A DNA stretch of 64,000 bases, taken from assembly GCA_035651635.1 (NCBI GenBank), contig DASRFK010000097.1:27304-91303 (forward strand). The letters run 5' to 3'. Below the pieces are notes generated by a model, which was not told the DNA's origin, did not search any database, and saw only the letters and a list, made by a program, of their open reading frames with translations. This document shows positions 36,379-44,128 of this stretch, in pieces. Position numbers and translations under genes: made by a program. The stretch is from JANXQE01 sp035651635 (lineage in GTDB: Bacteria > Verrucomicrobiota > Verrucomicrobiia > Limisphaerales > UBA8199). Within the stretch, counting starts at the first letter, position 1; every line of letters begins with the position of its first letter.

Positions 36379-37536
36379 ATGAGCTGGCTGTACCGCCGCC
36401 TAATCCGACCCGCGCTCTTCACCCAGGACGCGGAGGCAATCCATAATCAAACCATGCGCTCGCTAACCTGGGTTGGCCGGCGAGAATGGGCCTGTGGCAT
36501 TCTTGAGTCCTGGTTCGGCGCGCCGAATCTGCCGGTGGAGCTTTTTGGGCTCAGGTTTCCAAATCCAGTGGGCCTGGCTGCCGGGATGGACAAAAGCGCC
36601 GAAGCCCTGCCCACGTGGGGGGCGTTGGGATTTGGCTTCACCGAACTCGGAGCAGTGACCTGGCATGCGCAGCCCGGCAACCCATTACCGCGAGTGTTCC
36701 GCGCCATTCCCGAAGGAGCAATCGTAAACCGGATGGGCTTTAACAATCCCGGCGCGCTAACCGTCGCTGAAACCCTGGAGCGCTGGCGCCAAATGGGGCG
36801 CTGGCCCGACCATCCGGTCGGAATGAATCTTGGAAAATCAAAGATTACGCCATTGGAAAAGGCGGCCGAAGATTACGCCCAATCACTTAAGATTCTTTTG
36901 CCGCACCTCGATTTCTTTGTCGTCAACGTCAGCTCGCCAAATACGCCTAATCTCCGAAAGCTGCAGGACAAAGAAGCGTTGAAGGAAATTCTTACCGCGG
37001 TTCTGGAGGTGCGGTCGCAGTTTCAACGGCAGCCGGACGCCGCCGCAAATGATCCGAAAGCTTTTGGCGCCAAGCCCCTGCTGGTCAAAGTGGCTCCGGA
37101 CCTGACTTTTGAGGCCCTGGATGAAATCCTGGATCTGGCCCAAAGCTTGCCCATTGATGGCATTGTGGCGACGAATACAACCATCTCCCGCCCGACGGCC
37201 ACGGCCGCCGAAACGCAACAGGTCTATAACCAAACCGGAGGGCTCAGCGGTTTGCCGCTTAAAGCGCGCAGCACCGAGATGATTCGACACATTTATCGCC
37301 AGAGCCGCGGCAAGCTGCCGATTATTGGAGTCGGAGGTATCTTCAACGCCGCCGATGCCTGGGAAAAAATCTCGGCGGGCGCCTCGTTGGTTCAGGTTTA
37401 CACCGGCATGGTATACGAAGGCCCGGGGATCGCCCGCGGCATTGTGGCTGGACTGGTCGAATTGCTCGAGCAACACGGGTTGAAAAGCATCGGGCAAGCG
37501 GTCGGGTTGGAGGATAGGTTGAAGGCTTCAGGTTGA
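36379..37536 (+). CDS. pyrD: Dihydroorotate dehydrogenase (quinone), class 2
   Basis: Oxidises dihydroorotate to orotate with quinone as acceptor, in pyrimidine synthesis, at the inner membrane. The protein has 385 residues. The N-terminal amphipathic helices (SWLYRRLIRPALFTQDAEAI) are specific to class 2 and dock to the membrane. FMN-binding and catalytic segments are NPVGLAAGMDKSAEALP, FFVVNVSSPNTPNLRKLQ with the class 2 Ser, LLVKVAPDL and IIGVGGIFNAADAWEKISAG. The start is supported by the family N-terminus. Confidence 0.97.
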   Translation: MSWLYRRLIRPALFTQDAEAIHNQTMRSLTWVGRREWACGILESWFGAPNLPVELFGLRFPNPVGLAAGMDKSAEALPTWGALGFGFTELGAVTWHAQPGNPLPRVFRAIPEGAIVNRMGFNNPGALTVAETLERWRQMGRWPDHPVGMNLGKSKITPLEKAAEDYAQSLKILLPHLDFFVVNVSSPNTPNLRKLQDKEALKEILTAVLEVRSQFQRQPDAAANDPKAFGAKPLLVKVAPDLTFEALDEILDLAQSLPIDGIVATNTTISRPTATAAETQQVYNQTGGLSGLPLKARSTEMIRHIYRQSRGKLPIIGVGGIFNAADAWEKISAGASLVQVYTGMVYEGPGIARGIVAGLVELLEQHGLKSIGQAVGLEDRLKASG

Positions 37537-37610
37537 AAGGCTAACGGATCCGAGGTTTTACCGGGCACCGCGGGGTCAAGAAAGTCCGGCATTCCAGGCG
37601 CTTTTACCAA

Positions 37611-37709
37611 CTATTTTCGCACCCCGACCAGCACGAGCACGCCGAAAATAAAGGTCGCGATTGCCAGCACAACAATCAGGAAGAACACGATCCGATGCGA
37701 ACGGCGCAT
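37611..37709 (-). CDS. 32-residue single-helix membrane protein
   Basis: A complete small frame starts at ATG 37709 and stops at TAG 37611-37613. It reads MRRSHRIVFFLIVVLAIATF followed by IFGVLVLVGVRK: a basic start, one 20-residue hydrophobic helix and a basic end, the classic plan of a small inner-membrane protein. No good ribosome site is visible, which lowers confidence. It lies between pyrD and a MITE-like repeat. Confidence 0.45.
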   Translation of the reverse strand: MRRSHRIVFFLIVVLAIATFIFGVLVLVGVRK

Positions 37710-37786
37710 ATATTGAGGTTATCTTGAACCACTCCTGGCGTAAACAAGTCACCCGCCAAGCTAGTAAGCTTGCCCAGTCCGCCGCG

Positions 37787-37912
37787 TTACGCGTGTTGTA
37801 AAAATGCCGACCCAGGCGTGGGAGTATGGGCTCGGAGTCCCGCCTTTAGGCGGCCCGGCGCCAAAACCGGCTAAAGCCGGGACTCCAAACGGAATTCTAA
37901 AACGCGCTCTCA
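37787..37912. repeat. MITE-like palindromic element, copy 2
   Basis: The left end GCGTGTTGTAAAAATGCCGA and the right end, read backwards, AGCGCGTTTTAGAATTCC match the ends of the copy at 2255-2517. Internal GGAGTCCCGCCTTTAGGCGG (from 37834) and CCGGCTAAAGCCGGGACTCC (to 37886) form a long hairpin. It fills most of the 37.7-38.1 kb gap; the remaining 37913-38129 holds short GC-rich palindromes (CCGGCTTTCAGCCGG) and no gene. Confidence 0.7.
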
Positions 37913-38129
37913 AATGAAGCCGGCTTTCAGCCGGCATTCGCGGCGGCTCTGTCGACCTGGGCCTCCGGCCCAGGCTGGTATGAAGCACGCCTTTGGCGTG
38001 TGCCTCTTGCGTGCAACAAAACCATCTTTGGCCTCAAAGGCCTTGGCCATTGGCGTCGACAGTAATTTCAGAATTTCAGTCTGCGACGGCTTGCTTTGGC
38101 GGCGGAGCCTCGGCTAGGATGTAGGCTGA

Positions 38130-38936
38130 ATGATAGTGTCAGGAAAGATTTTAATCAGGTTCATCTTGCCAGCGCTCGTTTTGACAAATGGGCTGCACGG
38201 CTCGGCCATCGCCGTGACAGCCGAGAGCATTATTCAGAAAGCGGTTGCCCGCGCCTCAACCGGACGGCCCAGCGCCGAAGGCCCCGGCTACACCTACACC
38301 AAGGTCAATGTCACGGAACAATTCGACACCAAAGGCCACGTCAAAGAACGCAAGGAACGAATGTTCCAGGTGTACTTCCGCGCCGGCACCAGTTACGTAA
38401 AATTACTCCAGGTTAACGGCCACGCTCCAGCGCAAGCGGATGTGAAATTTCAGACCGAGACCCAATCCAGCGTTCACGAATTTTTTGGCCAGCCGGCGTC
38501 AGGCGGTGATAATCGCGACGCTTTTTTGACTCCAGAACTGGCGGCCCGGTTTGAGTATGTGCTGGTGGGAGAGGTCACGTTCAATGGACGGCGAACCTAC
38601 CAGATCCATTTCCAGCCCAAGAACCCCGAACCGCCCGTACGGCACATCGCGGATCGGCTGCTCAATCATATTTCAGGAACTTTGTGGGTCGACGCCGAAG
38701 AATACGAAATCGCCCGAGCGGATATCCAACTCGGAGCAGAGGTGGACGTTCTGGGCGGTGTGATTGGCTGCCTGCGCAAGCTGGCCTATACCATGACGCG
38801 CACCCGGGTGGCCGAGGGCGTCTGGCTGCACAGCTTTTCCAGCGGCGATTTTGAAGGGAGGAAACTCCTCGAGCCCATGCGGATCAAAATGAAATCGGAA
38901 TGCACGAACTTCAGGTTGCTGGCGGCGGCCAAGTAG
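38130..38936 (+). CDS. Exported protein of unknown function, LolA/LolB-like fold suspected
   Basis: The protein has 268 residues with a signal peptide (FILPALVLTNGLHGSAIAV). The mature part alternates strands typical of the LolA/LppX-like half-barrel: TYTKVNVTEQFDTKGHVKER, ISGTLWVDAEEYEIARADIQ, and GVWLHSFSSGDFEGRKLL with MRIKMKSECTNFRLL at the end. These features resemble outer-membrane lipoprotein-sorting or related lipid-binding proteins. It converges on the metallophosphoesterase gene with 9 bases between them. Function unproven. Confidence 0.7.
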   Translation: MIVSGKILIRFILPALVLTNGLHGSAIAVTAESIIQKAVARASTGRPSAEGPGYTYTKVNVTEQFDTKGHVKERKERMFQVYFRAGTSYVKLLQVNGHAPAQADVKFQTETQSSVHEFFGQPASGGDNRDAFLTPELAARFEYVLVGEVTFNGRRTYQIHFQPKNPEPPVRHIADRLLNHISGTLWVDAEEYEIARADIQLGAEVDVLGGVIGCLRKLAYTMTRTRVAEGVWLHSFSSGDFEGRKLLEPMRIKMKSECTNFRLLAAAK

Positions 38937-38945
38937 CGGCGCCGG

Positions 38946-39854
38946 TCAGACGCGCCATTGCAGTTGTAACTTCTGTCCGTGGTCCTTGTGGGTTCGGTCA
39001 ATGCAGCGCAGCTCCAGTTGCATTCCATCGTCTAGTAATTGGACGCGAACCCACCCGGAAGGTTCTCCCTCGCGAAAGACGTAGGAAACCGGCGGCAGGT
39101 TGATCAAATGGATGCCGCTGGTGTCGGTCTCGACCTTCCAATTGTGCGTATGGCCGTAAATGTAGGCTTTGACCTGGTGCCGGGGCCGAATCACTTCGAG
39201 GAATGGAAAGGTGTCTTTGAGCCCGAGATTACCGCCATTGAGCCCAGGATTGTGGTGAACGACCACCAGCGCTGGCGTCGTCGAGTTCTCGTCCAGGGCT
39301 CTGGCTAACCATTGCAACTGCTCGGGTCCGAGCAAGCCCGGGCTCGACAGAGTCGTTTCGAGCGAATCAAGGATGAACCAGTTCACTTGATCGGTTCGCA
39401 AGAGCGCCACCTGTCGGTCGGCGAGTGGCCGAGCCGCTTTCTTTTCCTCGACGAACGCCTGCCAGAACCGTTCGCGATGATCATGGTTGCCCAGAGCCAG
39501 GTGGACGGGAAGTCCGGCGCGGCGGATCGGGCGGAGCAAGTCGCCCAGATGGGCGTAATCCACCAACTCCCCGCTATTATAGGCACAATCGCCGGTAATC
39601 ATGAGCCCCGCCCAGGCAGTTTGCGCCCCCACCACTTCTTCCGAAACACTCTTAAAATGGTCGGTCATGTTGACCCCGCGCGAGACCAGGTCCCGATTGG
39701 CGGCCAGGTGCGTGTCCGAAAGTAACGCCCAGGAGCGCCCATCCGGCTCGCGGGCCTCACCGAGTAACTCGGCACCCAGGGCTGCTCCGCCAGCCGCGGC
39801 TAGTGAGCGCCTGAGAAATCGCCGGCGTGACAATGGAGGCAAAGAAATCGGCAT
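38946..39854 (-). CDS. Exported metallophosphoesterase (calcineurin-like)
   Basis: The protein has 302 residues. The N-terminus LSRRRFLRRSLAAAGGAALG is a twin-arginine signal, so it is exported folded with metals bound. The five metallophosphoesterase motifs are all present: LSDTHLA, ITGDCAYNSG, ALGNHDHRERF, VVVHHNPG and IYGHTHNWKVE. It hydrolyses a phosphate ester in the periplasm; which one is not visible. A beta-rich C-terminal stretch follows the core. No operon partner. Confidence 0.92.
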   Translation of the reverse strand: MPISLPPLSRRRFLRRSLAAAGGAALGAELLGEAREPDGRSWALLSDTHLAANRDLVSRGVNMTDHFKSVSEEVVGAQTAWAGLMITGDCAYNSGELVDYAHLGDLLRPIRRAGLPVHLALGNHDHRERFWQAFVEEKKAARPLADRQVALLRTDQVNWFILDSLETTLSSPGLLGPEQLQWLARALDENSTTPALVVVHHNPGLNGGNLGLKDTFPFLEVIRPRHQVKAYIYGHTHNWKVETDTSGIHLINLPPVSYVFREGEPSGWVRVQLLDDGMQLELRCIDRTHKDHGQKLQLQWRV

Positions 39855-40022
39855 AAGAGACTATGCGGCGACGATAGCAGGTGCAGGTTGAAGATTACAG
39901 GATGCCGGTACAGACTGAGATTTTGACAAACATGAGCCGGGGCAAATCTTGACAGAAATCGGTTGTGCCGCCGGCTCCGAACGACAGGCCTCGCCTGATC
40001 CTGCGGTGAACTCAGGAGACTT

Positions 40023-40059
40023 CTTATCCGTGTCCATCGGTGTTCATCCGTGGTTCTCA
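40023..40059. repeat. TCCGTGTCC dispersed repeat, single copy
   Basis: TTATCCGTGTCCATCGGTGT followed by TCATCCGTGGTTCTCAA belongs to the family at 19721-19883 and 59471-59508. It lies 87 bases upstream of the lepB start. The rest of the 39855-40146 gap shows nothing else. Confidence 0.6.
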
Positions 40060-40146
40060 ATGGCTGCGGCGCGCCGCCTGGTTTTGACTGGCTGTTGCCA
40101 AGCACTGAAACTAACATTTACCAGCTTTTACCGTTCAGTAAAGAAT

Positions 40147-40668
40147 ATGCCGTCAGAGGTCGAAGAACTTCGCCGACCGGGATTGGTCCAACGGGTCCTG
40201 ATCGGGAAAAATCCCATGCGGACGCTTGTGCGGGTGGTGATCTGGGTGGTTCTGATTGTGGCAATTCGAACGTACGTGCTGCTGCCCATCCGGGTCGAGG
40301 GCGTGAGCATGCTGCCCACTTACAAAGAGAATGGGATCAATTTTGTTAACTGCATCGCCTATGCTTTTCATCCGCCGCAGCGAGGCGACGTGGTGGCGAT
40401 CCAATATTCGGGCAAGAGCATTATGTTGTGCAAGCGGATTGTGGGTTTGCCGGGCGAGGTGATCGCCTTTCACGAGGGCCATATTGAAATCAACGGCGAG
40501 GTTCTGGACGAACCTTACGTCAAGCGCCCCTGCAACTGGGAACGCCCTCCCAAACGGATTGGCCCCAATGAATATTACGTGGTGGGCGACAACCGCTCGA
40601 TGGATTTTGAACAGCATACCCAGGGAATCGCGGACCGAGATAAGATCGTCGGACGAATCCTGCTATGA
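40147..40668 (+). CDS. lepB: Signal peptidase I
   Basis: Cleaves signal peptides of exported proteins at the outer face of the inner membrane. From ATG 40147 the protein has 173 residues, short for the family, with a single N-terminal membrane helix (TLVRVVIWVVLIVAIRTYVL). Catalytic Ser is in VEGVSMLPTYKENG (about 53) and catalytic Lys in MLCKRIVGLPGEVIAFHEGH (about 96). The C-terminal GPNEYYVVGDNRSMDFEQ is box E. The frame is open to 39949, but that extension contains a dispersed repeat. It overlaps the next gene by the ATGA quartet. Confidence 0.94.
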   Translation: MPSEVEELRRPGLVQRVLIGKNPMRTLVRVVIWVVLIVAIRTYVLLPIRVEGVSMLPTYKENGINFVNCIAYAFHPPQRGDVVAIQYSGKSIMLCKRIVGLPGEVIAFHEGHIEINGEVLDEPYVKRPCNWERPPKRIGPNEYYVVGDNRSMDFEQHTQGIADRDKIVGRILL

Positions 40669-41165
40669 GGGATTGGTTTGTCCGGCTGGCTTTTTTGGGG
40701 ACGCTCTGCGCCGCGTTGTTTTGCAGCTGGCACTGGCTATTTCCCAGTCCCCAGCAAGTGATCCGCAAACGGCTTTCGCAATTGGCCGCCGCCGCATCAA
40801 TTGCCCCCAACGAGGCGCCGCTGGTTAAATTAGCCAAGGCCCAGCGGCTTTCGACCTTTTTTGCGATGGATGCTCGCGTTAACGTGGATATACCAGGGCG
40901 CGCCGTTCAGGGCTTCAACGGCCGCGACGAGATTCAACAAGCCGCCATCGGGGCGCGGGCTATCCTCAACACGCTCAAAGTGGAATTCGTGGACGTGGTG
41001 GTCGAGGTGGGACCCGATAAAAAGTCGGCGCGGGCGCATTTAACGGCGACCGCCAATCTGCCGGGAGAAAAGATTCCGGAGGTCCAGGAATTGGAAATAG
41101 GCTTCACCAATATCGACCGGGAATGGCTGATCAACCAGGCGCAGACCATTAAAACCTTGCGCTAA
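40665..41165 (+). CDS. Membrane-anchored protein with NTF2-like domain
   Basis: The protein has 166 residues. An N-terminal helix (FVRLAFLGTLCAALFCSWHW) anchors it, and the remainder (about 50-160) resembles small NTF2-like or SnoaL-type alpha+beta domains: FFAMDARVNVDIPG, FNGRDEIQQAAIGARAI, then alternating strands. The start overlaps the lepB stop (ATGA), so the two are translationally coupled. A role linked to signal peptidase is suggested only by position. Confidence 0.75.
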   Translation: MRDWFVRLAFLGTLCAALFCSWHWLFPSPQQVIRKRLSQLAAAASIAPNEAPLVKLAKAQRLSTFFAMDARVNVDIPGRAVQGFNGRDEIQQAAIGARAILNTLKVEFVDVVVEVGPDKKSARAHLTATANLPGEKIPEVQELEIGFTNIDREWLINQAQTIKTLR

Positions 41166-41250
41166 CCCTGGGAGCGACGGCGCCCGCTTCATGCCACACG
41201 ATTTGGAAAACTCCTTCCTCCCCATAGATTTCACCCGTTACCTGGAAAAA

Positions 41251-41329
41251 GCGGTGGAGGACCACCGCAGTCCAAGACGCTTCGCGGGGTGCCTGCGCGC
41301 GCACGAATTCCGTCCGGTTTTGGACTGCG
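41251..41329. repeat. Palindromic repeat in the gap before alkA
   Basis: A short hairpin (GCGGTGG/CCACCGC, 41251-41268) is followed by a wider inverted repeat, CGCAGTCCAA (41266-41275) and TTGGACTGCG (41320-41329). An open frame across 41191-41430 runs through it but has no coding character. Confidence 0.45.
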
Positions 41330-41426
41330 CCAGTCCTCTGGCGATTTTCGAGAAATGTGGAGGTGCAGTAGCCTTCCGCGAAAAGTTTAATGAGGTCAAG
41401 GCGGACATTAACCGAAACAGCCGAGC

Positions 41427-42032
41427 ATGAATCCCGAGGCTATTTTGCATTTAACAAAATCAGATAAAGTGCTGGCGCAACTCATCAAAAAGGTTGGTCC
41501 ATGCAAGCTGGTTCCCAAAAGGGGCCGCACCCCGTTTCAGTCGCTGGTGCGCTCGGTGGTATATCAGCAACTCAACGGGACCGCCGCCGCCACTATTCTC
41601 GGACGAGTGAAAGCGCTTTATCCGGACCGACGTTTTCCGCGACCGGAGGATATTATTGCAACGTCCGATGAACGGCTCCGGGCCGCGGGCCTGTCGCGGG
41701 CCAAGACGGTGGCGGTTAAGGATATCGCGGCCAGGACCATCGACGGGATCGTTCCGACGTCGCGCGCCATTGCGCAAATGTCCAATGAAGAAATCCTGGA
41801 GCGGTTGACTTCCTTGCGTGGAGTAGGCCCATGGACAGTTGAAATGCTTTTGATTTTCACACTGGGCCGTCCCGATGTTCTGCCGGTCACCGACTACGGT
41901 GTGCGTAAAGGCTTCGCCCTGACTTACGGCTGGAAAGACTTGCCACGACCGAAAGAACTCCTGGAGTTCGGCGAACGGTGGAGACCCCACCGCAGCACCG
42001 CGGCGTGGTACTTTTGGCGGGCGCTGGATTGA
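41427..42032 (+). CDS. alkA: DNA-3-methyladenine glycosylase II (AlkA/HhH-GPD family)
   Basis: Removes alkylated purines from DNA in base excision repair. The 201 residues match the short AlkA-like form without the extra N-terminal domain of the E. coli protein. Conserved elements are SLVRSVVYQQLNGTAAATIL, the helix-hairpin-helix LTSLRGVGPWTVEMLLIFTL and the loop VLPVTDYGVRKGF with the catalytic Asp. The last 19 bases around the stop (through 42033) recur at 44823-44841, at the far end of the integron island inserted directly behind this gene. Confidence 0.93.
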   Translation: MNPEAILHLTKSDKVLAQLIKKVGPCKLVPKRGRTPFQSLVRSVVYQQLNGTAAATILGRVKALYPDRRFPRPEDIIATSDERLRAAGLSRAKTVAVKDIAARTIDGIVPTSRAIAQMSNEEILERLTSLRGVGPWTVEMLLIFTLGRPDVLPVTDYGVRKGFALTYGWKDLPRPKELLEFGERWRPHRSTAAWYFWRALD

Positions 42033-42033
42033 A
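42015..42033. repeat. 19-bp direct repeat, left boundary of integron island
   Basis: TGGCGGGCGCTGGATTGAA covers the last codons and stop of alkA and one further base. An identical copy is at 44823-44841. Everything between the two copies is the integrase remnant and the cassettes, so this pair marks the island boundaries. Confidence 0.85.
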
Positions 42034-42569
42034 GGCGAAAATCGTCCGACCGAAGTGTGTTTTTGGCGCCGGAGAAGCGACAACAGATGAGTGGCCGCAC
42101 CAATCAGTCGTAAGCCGCTGCCATAGAGTAGCTTGACAACCAATTGCGGAGTCCCCGTCATCCGCGCAATGACTTGTTTGCATTCCTCGGGCGTGAGCAC
42201 GACCGGGACCCGAACGGGACGATCGGCCCGCACCGCCTGAATGCCTTGGAGCTCCTGGTGAAGCACTTCCCGGTAAAGAAAAAGTAGCGCGTTAAACGCC
42301 TGATTCTGCGTCGAGGCGGCCACATGCCCGTTTACAGCCAAGTCGCTGAGGAACAACTCGATCTTCGCTTCCCCGCCCGTGAGTTCCTCCCGCCTTTGCA
42401 TTTTGTGGAACCGGACGTAGCGCCGAATCCAGTCGCAGTAACAGCTTTCGGTTCGAATGGAGTAGTGCTTGAGGCGCAGCACTTCCCGCACCCGGTCCAA
42501 GAGCTTGAGGTTGGGGTTCGGAATGATCCCCTCCAGGCCCCTGTCTTCCCGCCGCGCCCATCCCGGCAT
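42034..42569 (-). pseudogene. intI: Integron integrase, truncated after about 155 residues
   Basis: From ATG 42569 (GAGGAAG upstream) the frame gives the N-terminal core-binding domain of an integron-type tyrosine recombinase: LLDRVREVLRLKHYSIRTES, YCDWIRRYVRFHKMQRREEL, NQAFNALLFLYREVLHQEL, RVPVVLTPEECKQVIARMTG. The catalytic domain begins (LVVKLLYGSGLRL) and homology stops near 42105. All later catalytic residues (His-x-x-Arg, final Tyr) are gone; the frame continues only as nonsense antisense to alkA. It is therefore inactive. It is divergent from the cassette array, the normal integron arrangement. The 70 bases between 42034 and 42105 are of unknown origin. Confidence 0.85.
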
Positions 42570-42596
42570 ATGCTTCCTCAGATTCGCCTTGTTTAT

Positions 42597-42624
42597 TTGC
42601 TTTCCTGCCTGCGGGTGTTATCCT
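42597..42624 (+). promoter_or_regulatory. Candidate cassette promoter (Pc), overlapping a candidate intI promoter
   Basis: TTGCTT (42597-42602) and TATCCT (42619-42624) are 16 bases apart and point toward cassette 1. On the other strand TTGCAT (42642-42647) and TAGGAT (42620-42625) are 16 bases apart and point toward intI. Divergent promoters between intI and attI are expected in integrons. Matches are moderate. Confidence 0.3.
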
Positions 42625-42699
42625 AATGAAACATTTACAAAATGCAATGTTTTTGCCCTAATATCAGCTTAGGTTTACTTTTTTAAATGTACAAACATA

Positions 42700-42706
42700 G
42701 TTGGGC
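42700..42706 (+). other. attI/cassette 1 junction core site
   Basis: GTTGGGC fits the core consensus GTTRRRY, in which recombination falls between G and TT. Cassette 1 therefore begins at 42701. The DNA to its left (about 42625-42699) should be what remains of attI; I cannot identify its accessory integrase-binding sites. Confidence 0.65.
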
Positions 42707-42716
42707 GTAAGAGTCT

Positions 42717-43100
42717 ATGAAGCGATGCTCGTATTGCGGCAAAGAGTATTTGAACGAGGAAGTCCTGTGCGCCAATGATGGACAGCCTCTCCAGTCGTCG
42801 GCTCCCTTATTCGCTCTACCAGCGCGGTCGGTGTTTGCCATCGCCTGCTTTGCAGTGCTGTCCGCCTTTACTGGTGTCGGACTGGCGTGGATAGCGATTG
42901 CGACAATCGCGAACCATATGAACAGAACGCCTGGAGGCGGTCATATGAGTGTTCTTGCTGGCAATCCTGGGGACGACTTTGTGGCTCGCAGCATTCCAAT
43001 ATTGGTTGTCGGTGGTGCCCTCGGTTTCATTGCTGGTCTGCTAGGCAAGGCGGCCTCAGAGAATCGTAAGCTTAAAGCCCAACAAGCACATGCAGCCTGA
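42717..43100 (+). CDS. Cassette 1: zinc-ribbon membrane protein of unknown function
   Basis: The protein has 127 residues. The N-terminus RCSYCGKEYLNEEVLCANDG is a zinc ribbon (C-x2-C, then C with DGQPL), followed by two hydrophobic helices at about 38-62 and 91-112 (IPILVVGGALGFIAGLLGKA). The stop codon lies inside attC1, the usual compact layout of an integron cassette. The start is 11 bases after the junction core. No known function; a membrane protein with a cytoplasmic metal-binding tag is all that can be read. Confidence 0.75.
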   Translation: MKRCSYCGKEYLNEEVLCANDGQPLQSSAPLFALPARSVFAIACFAVLSAFTGVGLAWIAIATIANHMNRTPGGGHMSVLAGNPGDDFVARSIPILVVGGALGFIAGLLGKAASENRKLKAQQAHAA

Positions 43101-43169
43101 CCCCGCGGTTACGCTCTTGTTTCGTGGTGACGCCCATTGCGCGGGGCAGCTGATGTGCAATCGTTGGGC
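43077..43169 (+). other. attC site 1 (93 bp)
   Basis: R'' box GCCCAAC (43077-43083) and R' box GTTGGGC (43163-43169) are perfect complements. The inner arms pair almost throughout (GCACATGCAGC with the reverse of GCAGCTGATGTGC, then CCCCGCG with CGCGGGG), with unpaired bases as expected of attC. The loop region GCGGTTACGCTC is shared, with small changes, by attC 2 and 3. Confidence 0.85.
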
Positions 43170-43175
43170 GAAAAA

Positions 43176-43544
43176 ATGAACCAGCCAACCCCCAGTGTGA
43201 CTCGCTCAGACGTTGAGCGCATTGTCAGGAGAGACTTCCCTTCGGAAGATTTCGCCACGGTGATGGCCTTGTTGGACGAATACGGCACGAGGAGTCACGA
43301 AACAGAAAAGGATCGGGTTCAGCTAGCGGTGCTGAAGAATGCCGCAGGATCAATCGACGAACTCCTGATCCAGATCCAGACGGCTAAGAGGGACTATCGT
43401 GATGTCGTCTCGTGGGCGGAGTATCCGTCTTACAGCTGGGACGAAAAAGACGAAGCCAAGCGCCAGAAGACATACCGTGAAGATTGGCAGCAGTATTCCG
43501 ATTGGCTAAACAAGGGATCAAACCACCAGCCGACCCAGGTGTGA
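43176..43544 (+). CDS. Cassette 2: soluble protein of unknown function
   Basis: The protein has 122 residues starting at ATG 43176, six bases after the core site and preceded by an A-run. It is charged and mainly helical: VERIVRRDFPSEDFATVMAL, LAVLKNAAGSIDELLIQIQT, and a Trp/Tyr-rich acidic end (SWAEYPSYSWDEKDEAKRQK). There is no signal peptide, membrane helix or catalytic motif. The stop is 10 bases before attC2. The longer frame from 43137 begins inside attC1 and is not used. Proteins of this look occur as cassette-borne unknowns. Confidence 0.75.
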   Translation: MNQPTPSVTRSDVERIVRRDFPSEDFATVMALLDEYGTRSHETEKDRVQLAVLKNAAGSIDELLIQIQTAKRDYRDVVSWAEYPSYSWDEKDEAKRQKTYREDWQQYSDWLNKGSNHQPTQV

Positions 43545-43554
43545 GAAGATCGTC

Positions 43555-43644
43555 GCCCAACAACCGCAGTCAGCGGACCCCGCGATTCCGCTGCGGTTTC
43601 GTTCTACGCCAGGGGCGCGGGGCCGCTGCTGCGGAGCGTTAAAC
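43555..43644 (+). other. attC site 2 (90 bp)
   Basis: R'' GCCCAAC (43555-43561) is complementary to the leading core of its own cassette (GTTGGGC at 43163); the R' here, GTTAAAC (43638-43644), belongs to the next cassette. Arms CCGCAGTCAGCGGACCCCGC and the reverse of CGCGGGGCCGCTGCTGCGG pair with two bulged bases. The pattern is that of a functional attC. Confidence 0.85.
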
Positions 43645-43657
43645 CATATCTCTGGAA

Positions 43658-44023
43658 ATGACGAAACAAGGCGACCTCGAAGGCATGCGGGAGCACTGGT
43701 TCCGTCGAACCGATGCACCGTCTGCCGCAAATCGGGCATCCACGGTTCTCCTGATACCTCTGCTGCCAGTGCTGGCCGCCTTTGTTCAGTCTTGCTGGAT
43801 CTGGTTTGTCCGGGATACCGAGCATTACCAAGCCATGCTTCATTGGCTGAACTATCCTGAGCTGCCGACGTTGCTCGTTCTTGCCCTTCAGACAGGTATT
43901 GCAGCGGCTGTTGTTTGGCCCCTAAGGAGGCTTCCGTCTTTGCAGAGAGGCTCTGCGGCACTGCTGCTCGTGCTGTTCCTCGCTTATGACCTTTTCAATA
44001 ACAGGCAGGTTGTCAGGTGGTAG
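43658..44023 (+). CDS. Cassette 3: small multi-helix membrane protein
   Basis: The protein has 121 residues. A polar N-terminal segment of about 28 residues precedes three hydrophobic helices: TVLLIPLLPVLAAFVQSCWI, TLLVLALQTGIAAAVVWPL and SAALLLVLFLAYDLF. It ends with NNRQVVRW. No family recognised. It starts 13 bases after the core site and stops 12 bases before attC3. Membrane proteins of unknown role are frequent cargo of integrons. Confidence 0.75.
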   Translation: MTKQGDLEGMREHWFRRTDAPSAANRASTVLLIPLLPVLAAFVQSCWIWFVRDTEHYQAMLHWLNYPELPTLLVLALQTGIAAAVVWPLRRLPSLQRGSAALLLVLFLAYDLFNNRQVVRW

Positions 44024-44035
44024 CGCCTGGGCACG

Positions 44036-44128
44036 GTTTAACCCGGCTGCTTCAGGCAACGGCGCGATTACGCTCTCGTTTCATTCCACGCGTCCCGGAC
44101 GCGCCGTGCCTGAGCAGCGATGTTCGGT
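44036..44128 (+). other. attC site 3 (93 bp)
   Basis: R'' GTTTAAC (44036-44042) is the exact complement of the leading core of cassette 3, GTTAAAC (43638). The R' at 44122-44128 is GTTCGGT, off the GTTRRRY consensus, and leads cassette 4. Arms GGCTGCTTCAGGCAACGGCG and the reverse of CGCCGTGCCTGAGCAGC pair with bulges. The loop GCGATTACGCTCTCGTTTC resembles that of attC1. Confidence 0.85.

Noticed and set aside
41191..41430. 79-residue frame before alkA
   Set aside because: It runs across a palindromic repeat and has no conserved-looking segment or ribosome site.
41460..42104. Extension of the integrase frame antisense to alkA
   Set aside because: The 369-residue frame continues past the break, but the sequence no longer resembles a recombinase and simply mirrors alkA on the other strand.
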